Both the position numbers and the translations under genes were made by a program. The notes beneath the pieces are model-generated. The model searched no databases. It saw nothing but the letters and a program-made list of their open reading frames with translations, and was not told the origin of the DNA. From JAAXHF01 sp963665955 (GTDB lineage Bacteria > Desulfobacterota > Binatia > Bin18), in contig OZ246887.1 of NCBI GenBank assembly GCA_965231765.1, positions 4,092,001-4,156,000 on the forward strand: a stretch of DNA of 64,000 nt. Reading direction: 5' to 3'. Shown here in pieces: positions 42,439-51,432 of the stretch (the first letter of the stretch is position 1; every line of letters starts with the position of its first letter).

Positions 42439-43152
42439 ATGGCGCGTTTTTTCATTGTTGGAGACATTCATGCTTGCCCGCGCGAACTTGAGGTGTTGCT
42501 CGGCGGACTGGCGCTCAAACCAGAAGATAGTCTCGTTTTTCTGGGGGACTATATTGACCGAGGTCCTGGAGCGCGTGAGGTGATTGATCTGCTGTTAGGG
42601 CTCCGGGCTGATGAAGTGTGCGGGCTGACTTTTCTCAAGGGCAACCATGAGGATATGTTCCTAGATTTCCTGGGCTACGAGGGCATGTATGGCGATGCGT
42701 TTATGATGAATGGTGGCGTCCAAACCCTGCATAGTTATGGCTGTGAACCAGAAGCAGACGAAGCCACAGTCCACGAACGTTTGCCTGAATCCCATATCCA
42801 GTTTCTGCGTGGGCTCGAACTCTCTTTTCTGGAGGACGATATCTTGTGTGTACATGCGGGTATTGACCCCTTGCGTGCATTAGAAGATCAGGAGCCTGAA
42901 AGTCTGATCTGGATTCGCCAAGAGTTTATCAATAACCGCCACCTCTTGCCCTATACCGTGGTATATGGCCATACCCCGCAGCATGAGGTCCGTTTTGATC
43001 TGCCCTATAAAATCGGCATCGATACCGGTCTGGTGTATGGAGGGCGGCTTTCCTGTCTGGAGTGGACCGAGAAGACACTGTTTCAGATTGCGAAGGGCAG
43101 CCAGAAGGTGAGAGTCTTTGATATCAAGAAATACTGGCAATATGCATCTTGA
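42439..43152 (+). CDS. Metallophosphoesterase, serine/threonine protein phosphatase-like
   Basis: A 237-residue calcineurin-like phosphoesterase. The metal-binding motifs run in order: GDIHACP (GDxH), GDYIDRGP (GDxxDRG), KGNHE (GNHE), then a histidine in CVHAGID and GHTPQHEV. The GDxHG motif is slightly changed (HACP). It resembles bacterial PPP-type protein phosphatases and ApaH-like enzymes; the substrate is unknown. It starts 43 bases after the crotonase stop and is probably cotranscribed. Confidence 0.88.
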   Translation: MARFFIVGDIHACPRELEVLLGGLALKPEDSLVFLGDYIDRGPGAREVIDLLLGLRADEVCGLTFLKGNHEDMFLDFLGYEGMYGDAFMMNGGVQTLHSYGCEPEADEATVHERLPESHIQFLRGLELSFLEDDILCVHAGIDPLRALEDQEPESLIWIRQEFINNRHLLPYTVVYGHTPQHEVRFDLPYKIGIDTGLVYGGRLSCLEWTEKTLFQIAKGSQKVRVFDIKKYWQYAS

Positions 43153-43296
43153 TGCGTCGTGACGTGTCGTGATGCGCTTGGTGCGTTCGTAGACTTTGGG
43201 CAGACGGTTCGCAGGAAAATCCCTATGTTGTATGTCTCCTTCAATTGTATCCAGTCAGCAGAGGGTGCTTGCAAATAAGACGGCTTGCCTAATGTG

Positions 43297-43325
43297 TTGC
43301 GAGTTTGTTGATTCTCGGCTAGTAT
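43297..43325 (+). promoter_or_regulatory. Sigma70-type promoter upstream of tRNA-Met
   Basis: -35 TTGCGA (43297-43302), 17-base spacer, -10 TAGTAT (43320-43325). Transcription would start about 90 bases before the tRNA. The 271-base gap around it (43153-43423) contains no other feature. Confidence 0.4.
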
Positions 43326-43423
43326 CCCCCCTGTTCTGGACAGCCTATCTGTAGTTGCGAAGCTGCCTTCAGTGCAGTACTGAGGACAAACGCTGCTGCG
43401 TGGTCGAGCTGGATAGAGCGTGT

Positions 43424-43497
43424 GGCGACGTAGCTCAGTAGGCTAGAGCGAGGGTCTCATAATCCCTAGGTCGGCAGTTCGATTCTGCCCGTCGCTA
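43424..43497 (+). tRNA. tRNA-Met (anticodon CAT)
   Basis: A cloverleaf can be drawn. The acceptor stem is 43424-43430 with 43490-43496, opening with a G-U pair. The D arm has GCTC/GAGC, the anticodon loop is CTCATAA with CAT at 43458-43460, and the T arm is GGCAG/CTGCC with TTCGATT. The discriminator is A at 43497 and CCA is not encoded. The anticodon stem has a T-T mismatch at position 31:39. The body resembles elongator tRNA-Met. A CAT anticodon could alternatively belong to a tilS-modified tRNA-Ile, and tilS lies about 0.9 kb away. Confidence 0.88.
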
Positions 43498-43559
43498 CGC
43501 ATTTCAGAAGAAATCAAAAACGCAAGAGAGAAATCAGAGAAGATACGAGGAGACGTTAC

Positions 43560-43661
43560 ATGGACCCGCTCGCAGTTTTTATGTGCATCGTTGCTGGGAC
43601 AGGCGTTGTCTTTGCTGCAATCTCAGCTGCGGCTGTTTTTATGACCGGGGGGAAGAAGTAA
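43560..43661 (+). CDS. 33-residue single-span membrane peptide
   Basis: An open frame of 33 codons starts with ATG after a CGAGGAGA ribosome site. The product is MDPLAVFM, then a run of small hydrophobic residues (about residues 5-28), then GGKK. It would form one transmembrane helix with a positive cytoplasmic end. No family is recognised. It lies 62 bases downstream of the tRNA and could be cotranscribed with it. The good ribosome site and clean helix support reality. Confidence 0.55.
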   Translation: MDPLAVFMCIVAGTGVVFAAISAAAVFMTGGKK

Positions 43662-43727
43662 GATTTGCTCACAATCAGAGTGAATGAGAACTGGGCAGCA
43701 CAGACCATCTCTCACTTAAGCCACTTC

Positions 43728-44369
43728 TCAACTCGTCGCAGGAGAGGCTGGCAAGAGGAGGGTCACTGGCGAATCATTTGCCAGAACCGTTGCTTGGGTA
43801 AGCAGCTCCTGAGCAGAGACCTCGCCTTCGAGGAATGCCCGCAGCGATTCTCCTGGAAAATAAAACTTTGCTTCCCCTGCGGTACCAGGCTTGTCAATCC
43901 CCTCATACAGCTCCTCGCGGGTTATATAGGACTTGTGGTGGTAGCGAAGGGCAATCAGGACACCATCAGTAGGGAATTGTAGGGCAGGAAAAGCGGCAAA
44001 CGCCCGGGCAATGATTTTTGTCCACAGCACCCCCAATTGGTCTGTTTGGCTGAGGAGCCGGGAGTTCAGAACAAGGCCAGTTTCTACCTGAAAAGTGAGG
44101 AATGTTTGGCCTTCACGTGTCTCCTCTCCTGTGACTCCAACAGATGCTGTCCGCAGGCCGCCGCTGCGTGTTGCGGTATCAAGTAAGCGACCCAATAAAG
44201 CGATCGTATCTGAACCATACTTTTGGTGTAAATCCTCCAAGAGTTCTGATAGCCCCGGCGGGAGTGTACGGCCCCACGGATTATCGTCAATTGCCAAAGC
44301 TCGCCCTGGCCAGATGATCCAGACGCATAACCAGACACCCAACACGCTGTAAGATGCATATTTCGACAC
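43728..44369 (-). CDS. Secreted hypothetical protein
   Basis: A 213-residue protein with a signal peptide (SVLGVWLCVWIIWPGRALA, likely cut after ALA). The mature part is alpha/beta with segments such as GLSELLEDLHQKYGSDTIALLGRLLDTA and LQFPTDGVLIALRYHHKSY. No family is recognised. The start codon region overlaps the first codons of tilS on the other strand by 16 bases if tilS uses the first ATG. Confidence 0.6.
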   Translation of the reverse strand: MSKYASYSVLGVWLCVWIIWPGRALAIDDNPWGRTLPPGLSELLEDLHQKYGSDTIALLGRLLDTATRSGGLRTASVGVTGEETREGQTFLTFQVETGLVLNSRLLSQTDQLGVLWTKIIARAFAAFPALQFPTDGVLIALRYHHKSYITREELYEGIDKPGTAGEAKFYFPGESLRAFLEGEVSAQELLTQATVLANDSPVTLLLPASPATS

Positions 44370-46075
44370 CGCCCAGTATCATGCCAAGCTTCTCTAGACT
44401 GAACAAGTACCTGACACAGAGACAAGCCAGGAGCCGTGCAGACCAGTCGCTGCTTCCATACAAAGTCCGTATCGCTCTCGAGCGCTTGTTAGCTGCCCAC
44501 CAAAAAGAACAATCCCCAGCCAAGTCTGCTCAGTCTGGCAAGTCTGCTCAGTCTGGCAAGCCTGCTCAGTCTGGCAAGCCTGCTAAATCTGACAGACCTC
44601 AAGCTGGGCCTATTCATATCGGAGTTGCTGTTTCAGGTGGTCCAGATTCTGTTGCTTTGTTGAGTGCTTTGGCAGCACTCCGTTCGACGCAAGACCTCCA
44701 GCTGGCAGTCTTACATGTGAACCATGGCCTGCGACCAGAAGCAGATCAGGAACAAGCCAGTGTCGAGCAACTGTGTCAACGCTGGCACCTGCAGTGTGTC
44801 TCAAAAAAACTTGATCCACCTGCTTCGCATCGAGGAATTGAAGCCTGGGCGCGGGACGAGCGGTATCGTTTCTTTCAAACTGCTATGGAGCAGTTGGGCC
44901 TCGAGTATGTCGCGCTGGCTCATACTATGGATGATCAGGCTGAAACCGTTCTTTTCCGTCTGTTACGAGGCAGTGCTCGGCGCGGGCTGGCTGGTATTCC
45001 GCCGATTCGAGCGCTAGAGGCGCCAGGGGAAATCGGGACAGCTGGAGTGGGTCAAAAAGGCTGGCTGATTCGCCCGCTCCTGGATTGCTCCAAGGAAGAG
45101 GTGCTGGCCTATCTGGCTGCCTGTCACCTGCCTTTTGCAACCGATTCGAGTAATACCGATCTTCGCTATGCGCGGAATCGTATTCGACATCGGCTTCTGC
45201 CATTCTTGGAAGAAGAATTCTCTCCTCAGGTTCGTCCTCATTTGGCCCAGTTGGCAACGACCTTACGGGAAGAAGAAGACTGGCTTGAGGCCAGCGCGAC
45301 GCTAGCCCGTGCACGAGTGCAGGATACAAAAAATCGCTTGAATGCCCACGAACTAGCCGCACAGCCAGCTGCTCTGCGGTCACGGATTATACGCCAATGG
45401 ATTGAGCACGCAGCTCAGAGTCACGACCTAGGATTCGATCATCTTGAACAGGTGCGTGCTTTAGCTGAAGGCCGTATCCACGGAATGAGTGGGATCATTG
45501 AACTGCCCGGTTCTTCCCAAGTGCGGATTGAACATGGCTATCTCGACCATCTGGACTATCTAATCATGGAACCAAAGCAGGGACAGCATGTCTCTGAGCC
45601 GTATGCCCATGTCCTCACCTGCGGACAGGAACTCAGCCTTGCTCAGATTGGTTGGCATTGTACTTTGAGCTTCCCCCGAAAATGGTCAGGAGCGCCCGAG
45701 CAAGCTCGGGTGTCAGATCCATGGACAGCTATTTTTGATGCGGCAGCGCTCTCTTCAGCTCTCTCGCCGGCTCCCTCTTTTGGTCTTTCCCCATCTGTTG
45801 CCAAGTCTCTTATCGTACGATCTGTCTGGCCTGGAGACCGGATTTTGCCTCTGGGTATGGCAGGCCACAAAAAAATTCAGGATGTATTTGTCGATGCCAA
45901 GCTGCCCCGTCATGTGCGCCAGGTCTTTCCATTGGTTGTGTTGGAAATCAAGACTCAGGAAATTGCCTGGGTGCCTGGTCACGCTCGTGGGAAACAAGCC
46001 CTGGTGACTGGGACAACGTGCGATGTGTGCCAGCTTGAGGTAAGCCCATTGCCGGAGAAACCAGAACTATGTTAG
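44354..46075 (+). CDS. tilS: tRNA(Ile)-lysidine synthase
   Basis: An N-type PP-loop ATPase with SGGPDSVAL near residue 98, then VLHVNHGLR, MDDQAETVLFRLLRG and RARSLRFATDSSN-like features (DSSNTDLRYARNRIRH) of TilS, and a C-terminal TilS substrate-binding domain (DIQDVFVDAKLP-like ending). TilS converts C34 of tRNA-Ile(CAT) to lysidine. At 573 residues it is longer than usual because of an N-terminal extension with a repetitive SGK(S/P)AQ linker (44521-44592). The first ATG overlaps the divergent gene; ATG 44381 (residue 10) is an equally good start. Confidence 0.9.
   Translation: MHISTPPSIMPSFSRLNKYLTQRQARSRADQSLLPYKVRIALERLLAAHQKEQSPAKSAQSGKSAQSGKPAQSGKPAKSDRPQAGPIHIGVAVSGGPDSVALLSALAALRSTQDLQLAVLHVNHGLRPEADQEQASVEQLCQRWHLQCVSKKLDPPASHRGIEAWARDERYRFFQTAMEQLGLEYVALAHTMDDQAETVLFRLLRGSARRGLAGIPPIRALEAPGEIGTAGVGQKGWLIRPLLDCSKEEVLAYLAACHLPFATDSSNTDLRYARNRIRHRLLPFLEEEFSPQVRPHLAQLATTLREEEDWLEASATLARARVQDTKNRLNAHELAAQPAALRSRIIRQWIEHAAQSHDLGFDHLEQVRALAEGRIHGMSGIIELPGSSQVRIEHGYLDHLDYLIMEPKQGQHVSEPYAHVLTCGQELSLAQIGWHCTLSFPRKWSGAPEQARVSDPWTAIFDAAALSSALSPAPSFGLSPSVAKSLIVRSVWPGDRILPLGMAGHKKIQDVFVDAKLPRHVRQVFPLVVLEIKTQEIAWVPGHARGKQALVTGTTCDVCQLEVSPLPEKPELC
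44521..44592 (+). repeat. Four 18-bp tandem repeats inside tilS
   Basis: Units of 18 bases at 44521, 44539, 44557 and 44575: the first two identical, the third with one change, the fourth degenerate. They encode a low-complexity SAQSGK-type linker ahead of the PP-loop domain. Replication slippage could change the copy number without shifting the frame. Confidence 0.85.
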
Positions 46076-46137
46076 GCTGGGAAAGCTCACACCATCTGGA
46101 AGTATTTAGAAGTATTCGAAGGAAGGGTATTTAAGGA

Positions 46138-47964
46138 GTGAACAAAGTTTCGCACAATCTCGCTCTATGGCTGGTGCTGGGACTCATGATCCTTCTCCTG
46201 TTCAATTTGTTCAATCAGCAGCCCAGAGAACCTGAGGTCGTATTTAGTGATTTCTTTGCCGCAGTGAAAAGGGGAGAAGTTACTGAAGTCACCATACAAG
46301 GGCAGACGATCCATGGTCACTTCCGCGACGAGAGCGGCTTTAAAACCTTTGCGCCGGACGATCCGGACCTGATCCCAACCCTGCGAGAGCAGGGCGTACG
46401 GGTTGCCGCTAAGCCTGAAGAGGGCAACCCATGGTATGTGGCGATCTTAGTCCAGTGGTTTCCGATGCTACTACTCATCGGCGTATGGGTGTTTTTCATG
46501 CGCCAAATGCAGATGGGCGGTGGTAAAGCCATGTCATTCGGTAAGAGCCGGGCCAAGCTCCTGACGGAAAATCAGCAGCGGGTGACTTTTAGCGATGTTG
46601 CTGGCGTCGAAGAAGCCAAACAGGAGCTCGAAGAGATCATCGCCTTTTTAAAGGACCCGAAGAAGTTTACCCGCCTCGGCGGACGTATCCCAAAAGGAGT
46701 CCTTTTAGTTGGCGCACCAGGAACTGGTAAGACACTGCTCGCCCGCGCTATTGCGGGAGAAGCCGGCGTGCCGTTTTTCTCGATCAGTGGCTCTGACTTT
46801 GTTGAAATGTTCGTTGGTGTGGGGGCGTCCCGTGTACGCGATCTGTTCGTTCAAGGCAAAAAGCAGGCGCCGTGTCTCGTTTTCATTGACGAGATTGATG
46901 CGGTTGGGCGACACCGCGGGGCAGGGCTCGGCGGCGGCCATGACGAGCGAGAGCAGACACTCAACCAGCTCCTGGTTGAAATGGACGGCTTTGAGGCCAA
47001 CGAAGGTGTTATCCTGATTGCGGCCACCAACCGTCCTGACGTCCTTGACCCAGCCTTGCTACGACCCGGACGTTTCGACCGGCGCGTGATGGTGCCAAGA
47101 CCTGATGTCCGTGGTCGAGAAGAAATCCTTCGAGTCCATAGCCGCCGGGTGCCAATGGACGATAATGTCGATGTCGGAACCCTGGCTCGCACGACTCCTG
47201 GATTTTCTGGGGCAGACCTTGAAAACTTGGTCAATGAGGCGGCTTTGCTAGCCGCCCGACATAATAAAGAAAAAGTCGATATGGAGGACTTTGAGCTGTC
47301 CAAAGACAAAGTCGTGATGGGTGCCGAGCGACGCAGTATGATCCTCAGCTCTGAGGAAAAGCGTAACACCGCTTATCACGAAGCAGGTCATGCTTTGGTC
47401 GCGGGGCTTACACCTGGGACAGACCCGGTGCATAAGGTCACCATTATTCCCCGCGGGATGGCCTTAGGGGTTACCCAACAGGTGCCCAATGAAGATCGTT
47501 ATACCTTGACGAAGGACTATATCCTCAAGCGCCTCGCCGTTATGTTTGGTGGCCGAGTCGCCGAGGAAATCGTGCTGGGACATACCACGACTGGTGCGGG
47601 AGATGATATTGAGAAGGCGACTGAATTGGCTCGCCGCATGGTGTGTGAGTGGGGCATGAGTGAAAAACTCGGTCCGATGACGTTTGGGAAAAAAGATGAG
47701 CAAATTTTTCTAGGACGCGATTTTACGCAAATGAAGGAATATTCCGAGAAAACTGCCGTCGAAATTGATACTGAAGTGCGTGGGATCATCATGCATGCCT
47801 ACGAGCGAGCCAAAGCGCTTTTGCAGGCGAATATAGAAGTCCTGCATAAAATGGCCGAACATCTGCTTGAGAAAGAAGTCCTCGATGGGGCGGAAGTCAC
47901 CGACATAATTCAACGTTTTGGCAAAGATACCAGTACGGTAAACGATTCGCCAGCAACTGCGTGA
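46138..47964 (+). CDS. ftsH: ATP-dependent zinc metalloprotease FtsH
   Basis: A 608-residue membrane protease. Two N-terminal transmembrane segments (about 8-26 and 100-120) flank a periplasmic domain. The AAA core has Walker A GAPGTGKT at 192-199, Walker B VFIDEID and the second region of homology ATNRPDVLDPALLRPGRFDR. The zinc site HEAGH is at 414-418 and a third ligand lies in the downstream helix. It degrades membrane and regulatory proteins. The GTG start overlaps an AAGGAG stretch, so the ribosome probably uses the GGAAGGG further upstream or a slightly different start. It follows tilS by 62 bases, a common neighbour order. Confidence 0.95.
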   Translation: MNKVSHNLALWLVLGLMILLLFNLFNQQPREPEVVFSDFFAAVKRGEVTEVTIQGQTIHGHFRDESGFKTFAPDDPDLIPTLREQGVRVAAKPEEGNPWYVAILVQWFPMLLLIGVWVFFMRQMQMGGGKAMSFGKSRAKLLTENQQRVTFSDVAGVEEAKQELEEIIAFLKDPKKFTRLGGRIPKGVLLVGAPGTGKTLLARAIAGEAGVPFFSISGSDFVEMFVGVGASRVRDLFVQGKKQAPCLVFIDEIDAVGRHRGAGLGGGHDEREQTLNQLLVEMDGFEANEGVILIAATNRPDVLDPALLRPGRFDRRVMVPRPDVRGREEILRVHSRRVPMDDNVDVGTLARTTPGFSGADLENLVNEAALLAARHNKEKVDMEDFELSKDKVVMGAERRSMILSSEEKRNTAYHEAGHALVAGLTPGTDPVHKVTIIPRGMALGVTQQVPNEDRYTLTKDYILKRLAVMFGGRVAEEIVLGHTTTGAGDDIEKATELARRMVCEWGMSEKLGPMTFGKKDEQIFLGRDFTQMKEYSEKTAVEIDTEVRGIIMHAYERAKALLQANIEVLHKMAEHLLEKEVLDGAEVTDIIQRFGKDTSTVNDSPATA

Positions 47965-48089
47965 GCCAAATTCGATCCAGTTCGATCCAGTTCGGCAACC
48001 TGGACAGACAAGCCCAGAGCGTCAGGCGTACATACAGGTTTTTTCGAGGCTGGTACTTGCGCTTTCTGGCAGGCTGGTAGGAACTCTGC

Positions 48090-48095
48090 TAGTAT
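48090..48095 (+). promoter_or_regulatory. Possible -10 box for the cdaA operon
   Basis: TAGTAT at 48090-48095 lies 67 bases before the cdaA start. The -35 position (about 17 bases upstream) has only TGGCAG, a poor match, so the call is tentative. It lies in the 197-base ftsH-cdaA gap, which also has a duplicated TTCGATCCAG at about 47980-48000. Confidence 0.25.
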
Positions 48096-48161
48096 AGAAA
48101 TCCTGTCCCTCTACAAGAATCTTCTCGTCCAATATGCTGTGGGAGTGGCAGAGAAGCCCCC

Positions 48162-48917
48162 ATGCCCGATCTTTTTATCCAACTTCGCTGGCAAGACCTG
48201 CTTGATGTGATCCTCGTCGCATGTGGGTCATACTGGATTATTCACTTTATCCGGGGCACCCGCGCGGTGCAGATGCTGGTCGGCCTAGTCGTGCTCTTCC
48301 TGGCCTATTTTGGGTCGCAGCTGTTCGAACTGTACACCCTCAACTGGGTTCTCAACAATTTTATCAGCTCCATTCTGCTTGTCATCGTCGTGCTGTTCCA
48401 GCATGATATCCGTCGGGCACTGACTGAGATGGGGCGCGGCTCGCTGTTTGGCATCCGTCGTCGGGCTGCCTACACCCCACTCGTTGAAGAGTTGACCCGG
48501 GCTGCCCTCTCGCTGGCCTCCAAACGGATTGGAGCGTTGGTGGTGTTAGAACGCACAGTCGGCCTCAATGAATATATCGAAGTTGGCACCCCACTTGACG
48601 CCCAGGTGAGTCGAGAGCTCCTTGGCAGTATTTTTCTGCCGGCCTCACCTATTCATGATGGAGCCGTTGTGATCCAGGCCGGACGGATTGCTGCCGCAGG
48701 TTGTTATTTGCCGCTGACAACAAACCCAGAGGTGAGTAAACAGCTCGGTACGCGTCATCGCGCGGCAATTGGACTCACCGAAGAAACCGACGCCATTGTT
48801 GTGGTCGTATCAGAAGAAGAAGGGACTGTTGCCTTGGTCAGGGAAGGCCAGATTAACCAAGCTCTGGATGCTGGGACACTCCGGACCGAACTCCAACGGT
48901 TTTTTTTGCATGATTAA
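48162..48917 (+). CDS. cdaA: Diadenylate cyclase CdaA (c-di-AMP synthase)
   Basis: A 251-residue protein with three N-terminal transmembrane segments (within about 13-85) and a DisA_N/DAC catalytic domain. The motifs DGAVVI (DGA) and GTRHRAAIG (RHR) are intact. It joins two ATPs to cyclic di-AMP, controlling ion and osmolyte balance and cell-wall homeostasis. The start of the YbbR gene lies 8 bases inside its end. The order cdaA-cdaR-glmM is the classic module conserved from Firmicutes to deltaproteobacteria-like lineages. Confidence 0.94.
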   Translation: MPDLFIQLRWQDLLDVILVACGSYWIIHFIRGTRAVQMLVGLVVLFLAYFGSQLFELYTLNWVLNNFISSILLVIVVLFQHDIRRALTEMGRGSLFGIRRRAAYTPLVEELTRAALSLASKRIGALVVLERTVGLNEYIEVGTPLDAQVSRELLGSIFLPASPIHDGAVVIQAGRIAAAGCYLPLTTNPEVSKQLGTRHRAAIGLTEETDAIVVVVSEEEGTVALVREGQINQALDAGTLRTELQRFFLHD

Positions 48918-49941
48918 GCAAGGCTTGCAGACACTCTGGTTGCTGGTTGTTCGCAATCTGTCATTGAAACTCTTTTCTGTGGCCTTTGCTGCTGGGTTAT
49001 GGATATTGGTCAATGCTGGCGAGCGCGATACGGAAATGTCGCTGACTGTGCCTCTTGAATGGCGGAGTCTGCCGCCGCACTTAGTCGTAACCGGACCACC
49101 AGTGGATTCGGTTGATGTCCGAGTTGTTGGTCCCCGCACGCTGTTAGGCTTATTAAACCAGCAAAAAGTTATTCTTGACTTAACCGGTATGCGTCCGGGC
49201 CAGTCTTCATTCCGGATTGGTAGCGAACGACTCAGCTTGCCGCGTGGGGTTCAGCTGGTGCGGGTGAGTCCATCCCAGATTAACCTTGAGATTGCGCGTA
49301 TTCAGAAGCGAGCCCTCCCGGTTCATATTGATGTATTGGGAGAACCGCCAGTTGGCTATAAAACTGGGGAGATGGAAGTGGTGCCAGATGTGGTTGAGGT
49401 GACCGGTCCAGCCTCCTCTCTGGCGCGTCTGCAATCGGTGTTAACAGAACCTTTGCAACTCGGTCGGTTGATGCAGTCAACGACACTCGACCTCGACGTC
49501 ATCACGCCGCAGGATCCACTCATTTCGTATAATCTGCAACAGGTCCGAGTCCGAGTGGATATTCAAGATGTCATGCTGTCACAAGAATTCGAACGCATTG
49601 CGTTCACGATTCGAAATACTGACCTCGAAGCTGAAGCCTCGCCAGCATCTGTCGATGTTGTCGTACGCGGCCCACAACGTGTGGTCGATCAGTTGCAACT
49701 GGGTCAGGATGAGGTGTTTATTGATGCGGCGGGAAAAGAGCCCGGGACTGCACTGACTCCGGTGACCGTCCTCGTTCCTCCAGAGGTCGAGATTGTGTCA
49801 CAAGAGCCAAAAGAAGTTTCTCTGACGCTGAAAAGCAGGCAAAATGAGAAAGATGGTCAGAATGAGCAGAACGGACTGGCAGGTGAAGTCGATGACGTAG
49901 GTGGCGCAAGTGGAGAACAGACAAACGCCAGCGAAGGCTAA
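48910..49941 (+). CDS. cdaR: YbbR-domain protein, CdaA regulator CdaR
   Basis: A 343-residue protein with an N-terminal transmembrane helix (LKLFSVAFAAGLWILVNA) and about three extracytoplasmic YbbR repeats (PLEWRSLPPHLVVTGPPVDSVDVRVVGP and two later P-x-V-x-V-x-G-x patterns, for example VPDVVEVTGPASSL and PASVDVVVRGP). CdaR binds and regulates CdaA in the membrane. The ATG overlaps the cdaA stop by 8 bases. A longer frame from 48769 starts inside cdaA and is not used. The final 45 residues are polar and probably disordered. Confidence 0.88.
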   Translation: MIKQGLQTLWLLVVRNLSLKLFSVAFAAGLWILVNAGERDTEMSLTVPLEWRSLPPHLVVTGPPVDSVDVRVVGPRTLLGLLNQQKVILDLTGMRPGQSSFRIGSERLSLPRGVQLVRVSPSQINLEIARIQKRALPVHIDVLGEPPVGYKTGEMEVVPDVVEVTGPASSLARLQSVLTEPLQLGRLMQSTTLDLDVITPQDPLISYNLQQVRVRVDIQDVMLSQEFERIAFTIRNTDLEAEASPASVDVVVRGPQRVVDQLQLGQDEVFIDAAGKEPGTALTPVTVLVPPEVEIVSQEPKEVSLTLKSRQNEKDGQNEQNGLAGEVDDVGGASGEQTNASEG

Positions 49942-49991
49942 CCCAAAAAGACAAGCGGGAACACTCTGCACCAATAATCTAGAGGAGGGGT

Positions 49992-51371
49992 ATGACTAGG
50001 AATGGGAAAAGGCGGGAACGGTTGTTTGGGACAGACGGCATCCGTGGAGTGGCCAATATTGAGCCGATGACGGCAGAGACGTCATTACGACTGGGACGAG
50101 CACTGGCGTATGTGTTCCGCGCGCGGCCTGGACGTCATAAAATTCTCATTGGCAAGGATACCCGGCTGTCTGGCTATATGCTTGAGACTGCACTTGCCTC
50201 AGGTATTTGCTCTATGGGGGTAGACGTGCTCCTCGTGGGGCCAGTCCCGACTCCTGGCATTGCTTTTTTGACACGCAGCCAGCAAGCTGATGCTGGGGTC
50301 GTGATCTCGGCTTCGCATAATCCGTTTCAAGATAATGGGGTGAAGATCTTCTCTCGGGATGGCTTTAAGCTACCAGATGAAATGGAAGATGAAATCGAGT
50401 CCTTAGTTGTTGACTGCAAAATTGACCATCTGCGGCCGACGGCAACTGCGATTGGCAAAGCGTCTCGTGTTGATGATGCGCTGAGCCGCTACAATGCGTT
50501 TGCCAAAACGATATTTCCTCGTGACCTCACGCTCGACGGACTAAAAGTCGTTATCGACTGTGCTAATGGAGCGGGATATAAAGTTGCGCCTGAAGTTCTG
50601 GCTGAGCTTGGCGCTCAGGTCATCGTTATTGGCAATGAGCCAGATGGAGAAAATATTAATGCTGACTGTGGGGCGCTGCATCCACAGCATGTCCAACGTC
50701 TCGTCCGAGAAACGGGTGCCCATATCGGTGTTGCTCTCGATGGGGATGCCGACCGGGCGATACTCGTTGATGAGGCCGGAGAAATTGTTGACGGGGATGC
50801 CATCCTGGCTATTGCGGCCCAAGAGAAGCTGAACAATGGTGGACTGCCACAGAATACTCTGGTGGCAACAGTGATGAGCAATCTTGGTCTTGAGGTTGCC
50901 CTGCGTAACATGGGTGGCAAGTTAGTGCGGACAGCGGTGGGAGACCGGTATGTGGTCGAGGAGATGCTGCGGGGCGGGTATACACTCGGCGGTGAACAAT
51001 CAGGCCACGTGGTTTTTCTCGATGCAAACACCACGGGTGATGGGCTTGTCACCTTTCTGTCGATTTTGGCTGTGATGGTTCGTCGGCAGCGTCCCTTGTC
51101 TGAGCTCAAACAGGTCATGCAACGCTATCCGCAGAAGCTGATCAATGTCAAAGTCCGTGAGCGACGCGACTTATCGAGTGTCGAACCGGTTGCCAAAACT
51201 ATGCAACGGGTGACGGATGCACTTGGAGACTCGGGCCGTTTATTAGTCCGCTACTCAGGCACTGAACCACTGGTGAGAGTTATGATCGAAGGCGAAGATG
51301 AAGGCCAGGTGGGTGCATATACTGAAGAAGTGGCCGAGTCGGTGCGGCTCCATTTAGGCGTGGTTGAATAG
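49992..51371 (+). CDS. glmM: Phosphoglucosamine mutase
   Basis: A 459-residue GlmM. The phosphoserine loop VVISASHNPFQDNG has the active serine at about S108. The metal-binding DGDADR is at about 253-258, a sugar-binding GGEQSGHV lies later, and the phosphate-binding RYSGTEPLVRVMIEG is near the C-terminus. It converts glucosamine-6-phosphate to glucosamine-1-phosphate for UDP-GlcNAc and peptidoglycan. GAGGAGGGG precedes the ATG. CdaA/CdaR and GlmM are known to interact physically in other bacteria. Confidence 0.95.
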   Translation: MTRNGKRRERLFGTDGIRGVANIEPMTAETSLRLGRALAYVFRARPGRHKILIGKDTRLSGYMLETALASGICSMGVDVLLVGPVPTPGIAFLTRSQQADAGVVISASHNPFQDNGVKIFSRDGFKLPDEMEDEIESLVVDCKIDHLRPTATAIGKASRVDDALSRYNAFAKTIFPRDLTLDGLKVVIDCANGAGYKVAPEVLAELGAQVIVIGNEPDGENINADCGALHPQHVQRLVRETGAHIGVALDGDADRAILVDEAGEIVDGDAILAIAAQEKLNNGGLPQNTLVATVMSNLGLEVALRNMGGKLVRTAVGDRYVVEEMLRGGYTLGGEQSGHVVFLDANTTGDGLVTFLSILAVMVRRQRPLSELKQVMQRYPQKLINVKVRERRDLSSVEPVAKTMQRVTDALGDSGRLLVRYSGTEPLVRVMIEGEDEGQVGAYTEEVAESVRLHLGVVE

Positions 51372-51432
51372 CCTACTCGATACAATATCCGTCTCAGTAA
51401 TATCCAGCAATATTCAATAAGATATTTGAGTC

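Noticed and set aside
44521..44592. Tandem repeats as a CRISPR array
   Set aside because: Direct 18-bp units without spacers, inside the tilS coding frame.
48769..48909. N-terminal extension of the YbbR gene
   Set aside because: Lies inside the cdaA C-terminus in another frame, without a ribosome site; the ATG at 48910 gives the typical membrane-anchored start.
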